A DNA stretch of 6,226 bases from Gemmatimonadota bacterium. Lineage in GTDB: Bacteria; Gemmatimonadota; Gemmatimonadetes; Gemmatimonadales; Gemmatimonadaceae. The stretch spans positions 1 to 6,226 of the forward strand of contig QHUV01000083.1 of the NCBI GenBank assembly GCA_003222065.1. The letters are read 5' to 3'. A model generated the notes under the pieces. It saw only the letters and a list, made by a program, of their open reading frames with translations. It was not told where the DNA came from and did not search any database. Below, in pieces: positions 5,749-6,226 of this stretch (position 1 is the stretch's first letter; each line of letters opens with the position of its first letter). Position numbers and translations under genes: made by a program.

Positions 5749-6226
5749 CTACCGCGTGCGAACGACCGTGGCCTGGACTGCTGCCGGCGGCAGCCAGCCG
5801 GCCGACGTTAGGCGGATTACCGCCTCCTTGCCGGCGGTGACGGAGAACCTGAAGAAAGCGCTGCTTCCACCTCGCAAAGAGACCGATTGCGCCACGTCGT
5901 CGGGTAGGACGCGCACGGCACCAAGCAGCGGGTATGGCTGCGCCGCCGTCGGCAGAGCCGGAAAGGCTGAGCGAAAGTTCCAGCTGGGCTGCCTGTACAT
6001 GGCGTCGATCCCCGGCGTGTCATCATCGGTGTAAACTGATAGGGACCACGAGTTGAGCATCTGCGACAGGTCGGAGCCGAAGACGTCGAAGAGGTTGTCG
6101 AACCCGGCGACGGGTGAGTTGACGAGGCGTAGCCAGACGTCGCCGTCACTCGATCCATGGCGGTCGGCGGCGTACCGCAGGAACGCCCAAATGGCGCCGT
6201 GCGTTCCAACGTCGTCGTAGGATGAA
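5749..6226 (-). CDS. C-terminal part of a secreted protein, possibly an M30 (hyicolysin)-like metallopeptidase; runs off the right edge
   Basis: The frame is open from the right edge to a stop at 5749: 158 residues visible, 5' end missing. The first part (GAIWAFLRYAADRHG, then VNSPVAGFDNLFDVFG, then a LNSWSLSVYTDD segment and PSWNFRSAF) resembles the region after the zinc site in M30-type peptidases and related secreted proteins. It has a helical FLRYxADR-G segment, a conserved region around a -W- helix and then WN-R. The last 60 residues are beta-rich (LRGGSSAFFRFSV, then a VVRTR end) and look like a small C-terminal beta-sandwich. No HExxH motif is within the window, so the peptidase call rests on weak resemblance. 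The internal ATG at 6060 is not the start: the reading frame and its protein-like sequence continue upstream. It is probably first or early in the operon with the amidase and YARHG lipoprotein. Confidence 0.82.
   Translation of the reverse strand, partial: SSYDDVGTHGAIWAFLRYAADRHGSSDGDVWLRLVNSPVAGFDNLFDVFGSDLSQMLNSWSLSVYTDDDTPGIDAMYRQPSWNFRSAFPALPTAAQPYPLLGAVRVLPDDVAQSVSLRGGSSAFFRFSVTAGKEAVIRLTSAGWLPPAAVQATVVRTR
5806..5814 (+). repeat. CGTTAGGCG word, copy 6
   Basis: Exact copy in the C-terminal codons of the putative peptidase (Arg-Leu-Thr). Confidence 0.6.

Noticed and set aside
128..5814. CGTTAGGCG copies as integron attC/attI core sites (they match GTTRRRY)
   Set aside because: The copies lie inside intact, functionally diverse coding regions, with no paired RYYYAAC partner forming attC hairpins and no integrase gene. 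The match is to a degenerate seven-base consensus.

Overview
The window is GC-rich DNA with every gene on the minus strand, so it reads right to left (from 6226 down to 1). It holds six genes: four complete, and one cut at each edge. The gene set is a PadR regulator with an ADOP-type orphan permease, a secreted GH78-like glycosidase, a YARHG lipoprotein and a secreted amidase. With the high GC, this suggests a soil-type bacterium of the Gemmatimonadota or Acidobacteriota. Gemmatimonadota is my preferred guess. That is inference from gene content, since no rRNA or marker gene is present.

Right block (6226 to 3882), a probable three-gene operon: (i) the C-terminal 158 residues of a secreted protein that may be a metallopeptidase; (ii) after 23 nt, an exported zinc N-acetylmuramoyl-L-alanine amidase with a complete active site; (iii) overlapping it by 4 nt (ATGA), a lipoprotein with four YARHG repeats. 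The theme is cell-envelope or extracellular hydrolysis. The block ends in a GC-rich hairpin without a T-tract.

Middle block (3769 to 1322): one gene for an 815-residue exported glycoside hydrolase related to GH78 alpha-L-rhamnosidases. It belongs to a variant whose general-acid motif reads DTPYYEQLQYVGD. It has no visible Shine-Dalgarno, a TATAAA box 5 nt before its ATG, and a strong GC hairpin 9 nt after its stop.

Left block (1230 to 1): a PadR repressor with a -35/-10 promoter overlapped by a perfect 9-bp-arm inverted repeat. It overlaps an orphan MacB/FtsX-type permease of the ADOP kind by 8 nt, and the permease runs off the left edge. No ABC ATPase gene is visible.

The most unexpected signal is a DNA word, CGTTAGGCG. 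It occurs six times in 6.2 kb, always on the plus strand and about once per kilobase, inside five different genes and in two codon phases. By a rough composition estimate, well under one copy would be expected. It may be a genome-wide signal such as an uptake or segregation/repair word.

No tRNA, rRNA, CRISPR array, insertion sequence or integrase was seen. No gene-free stretch exceeds 300 nt; the longest is 1129-1321.
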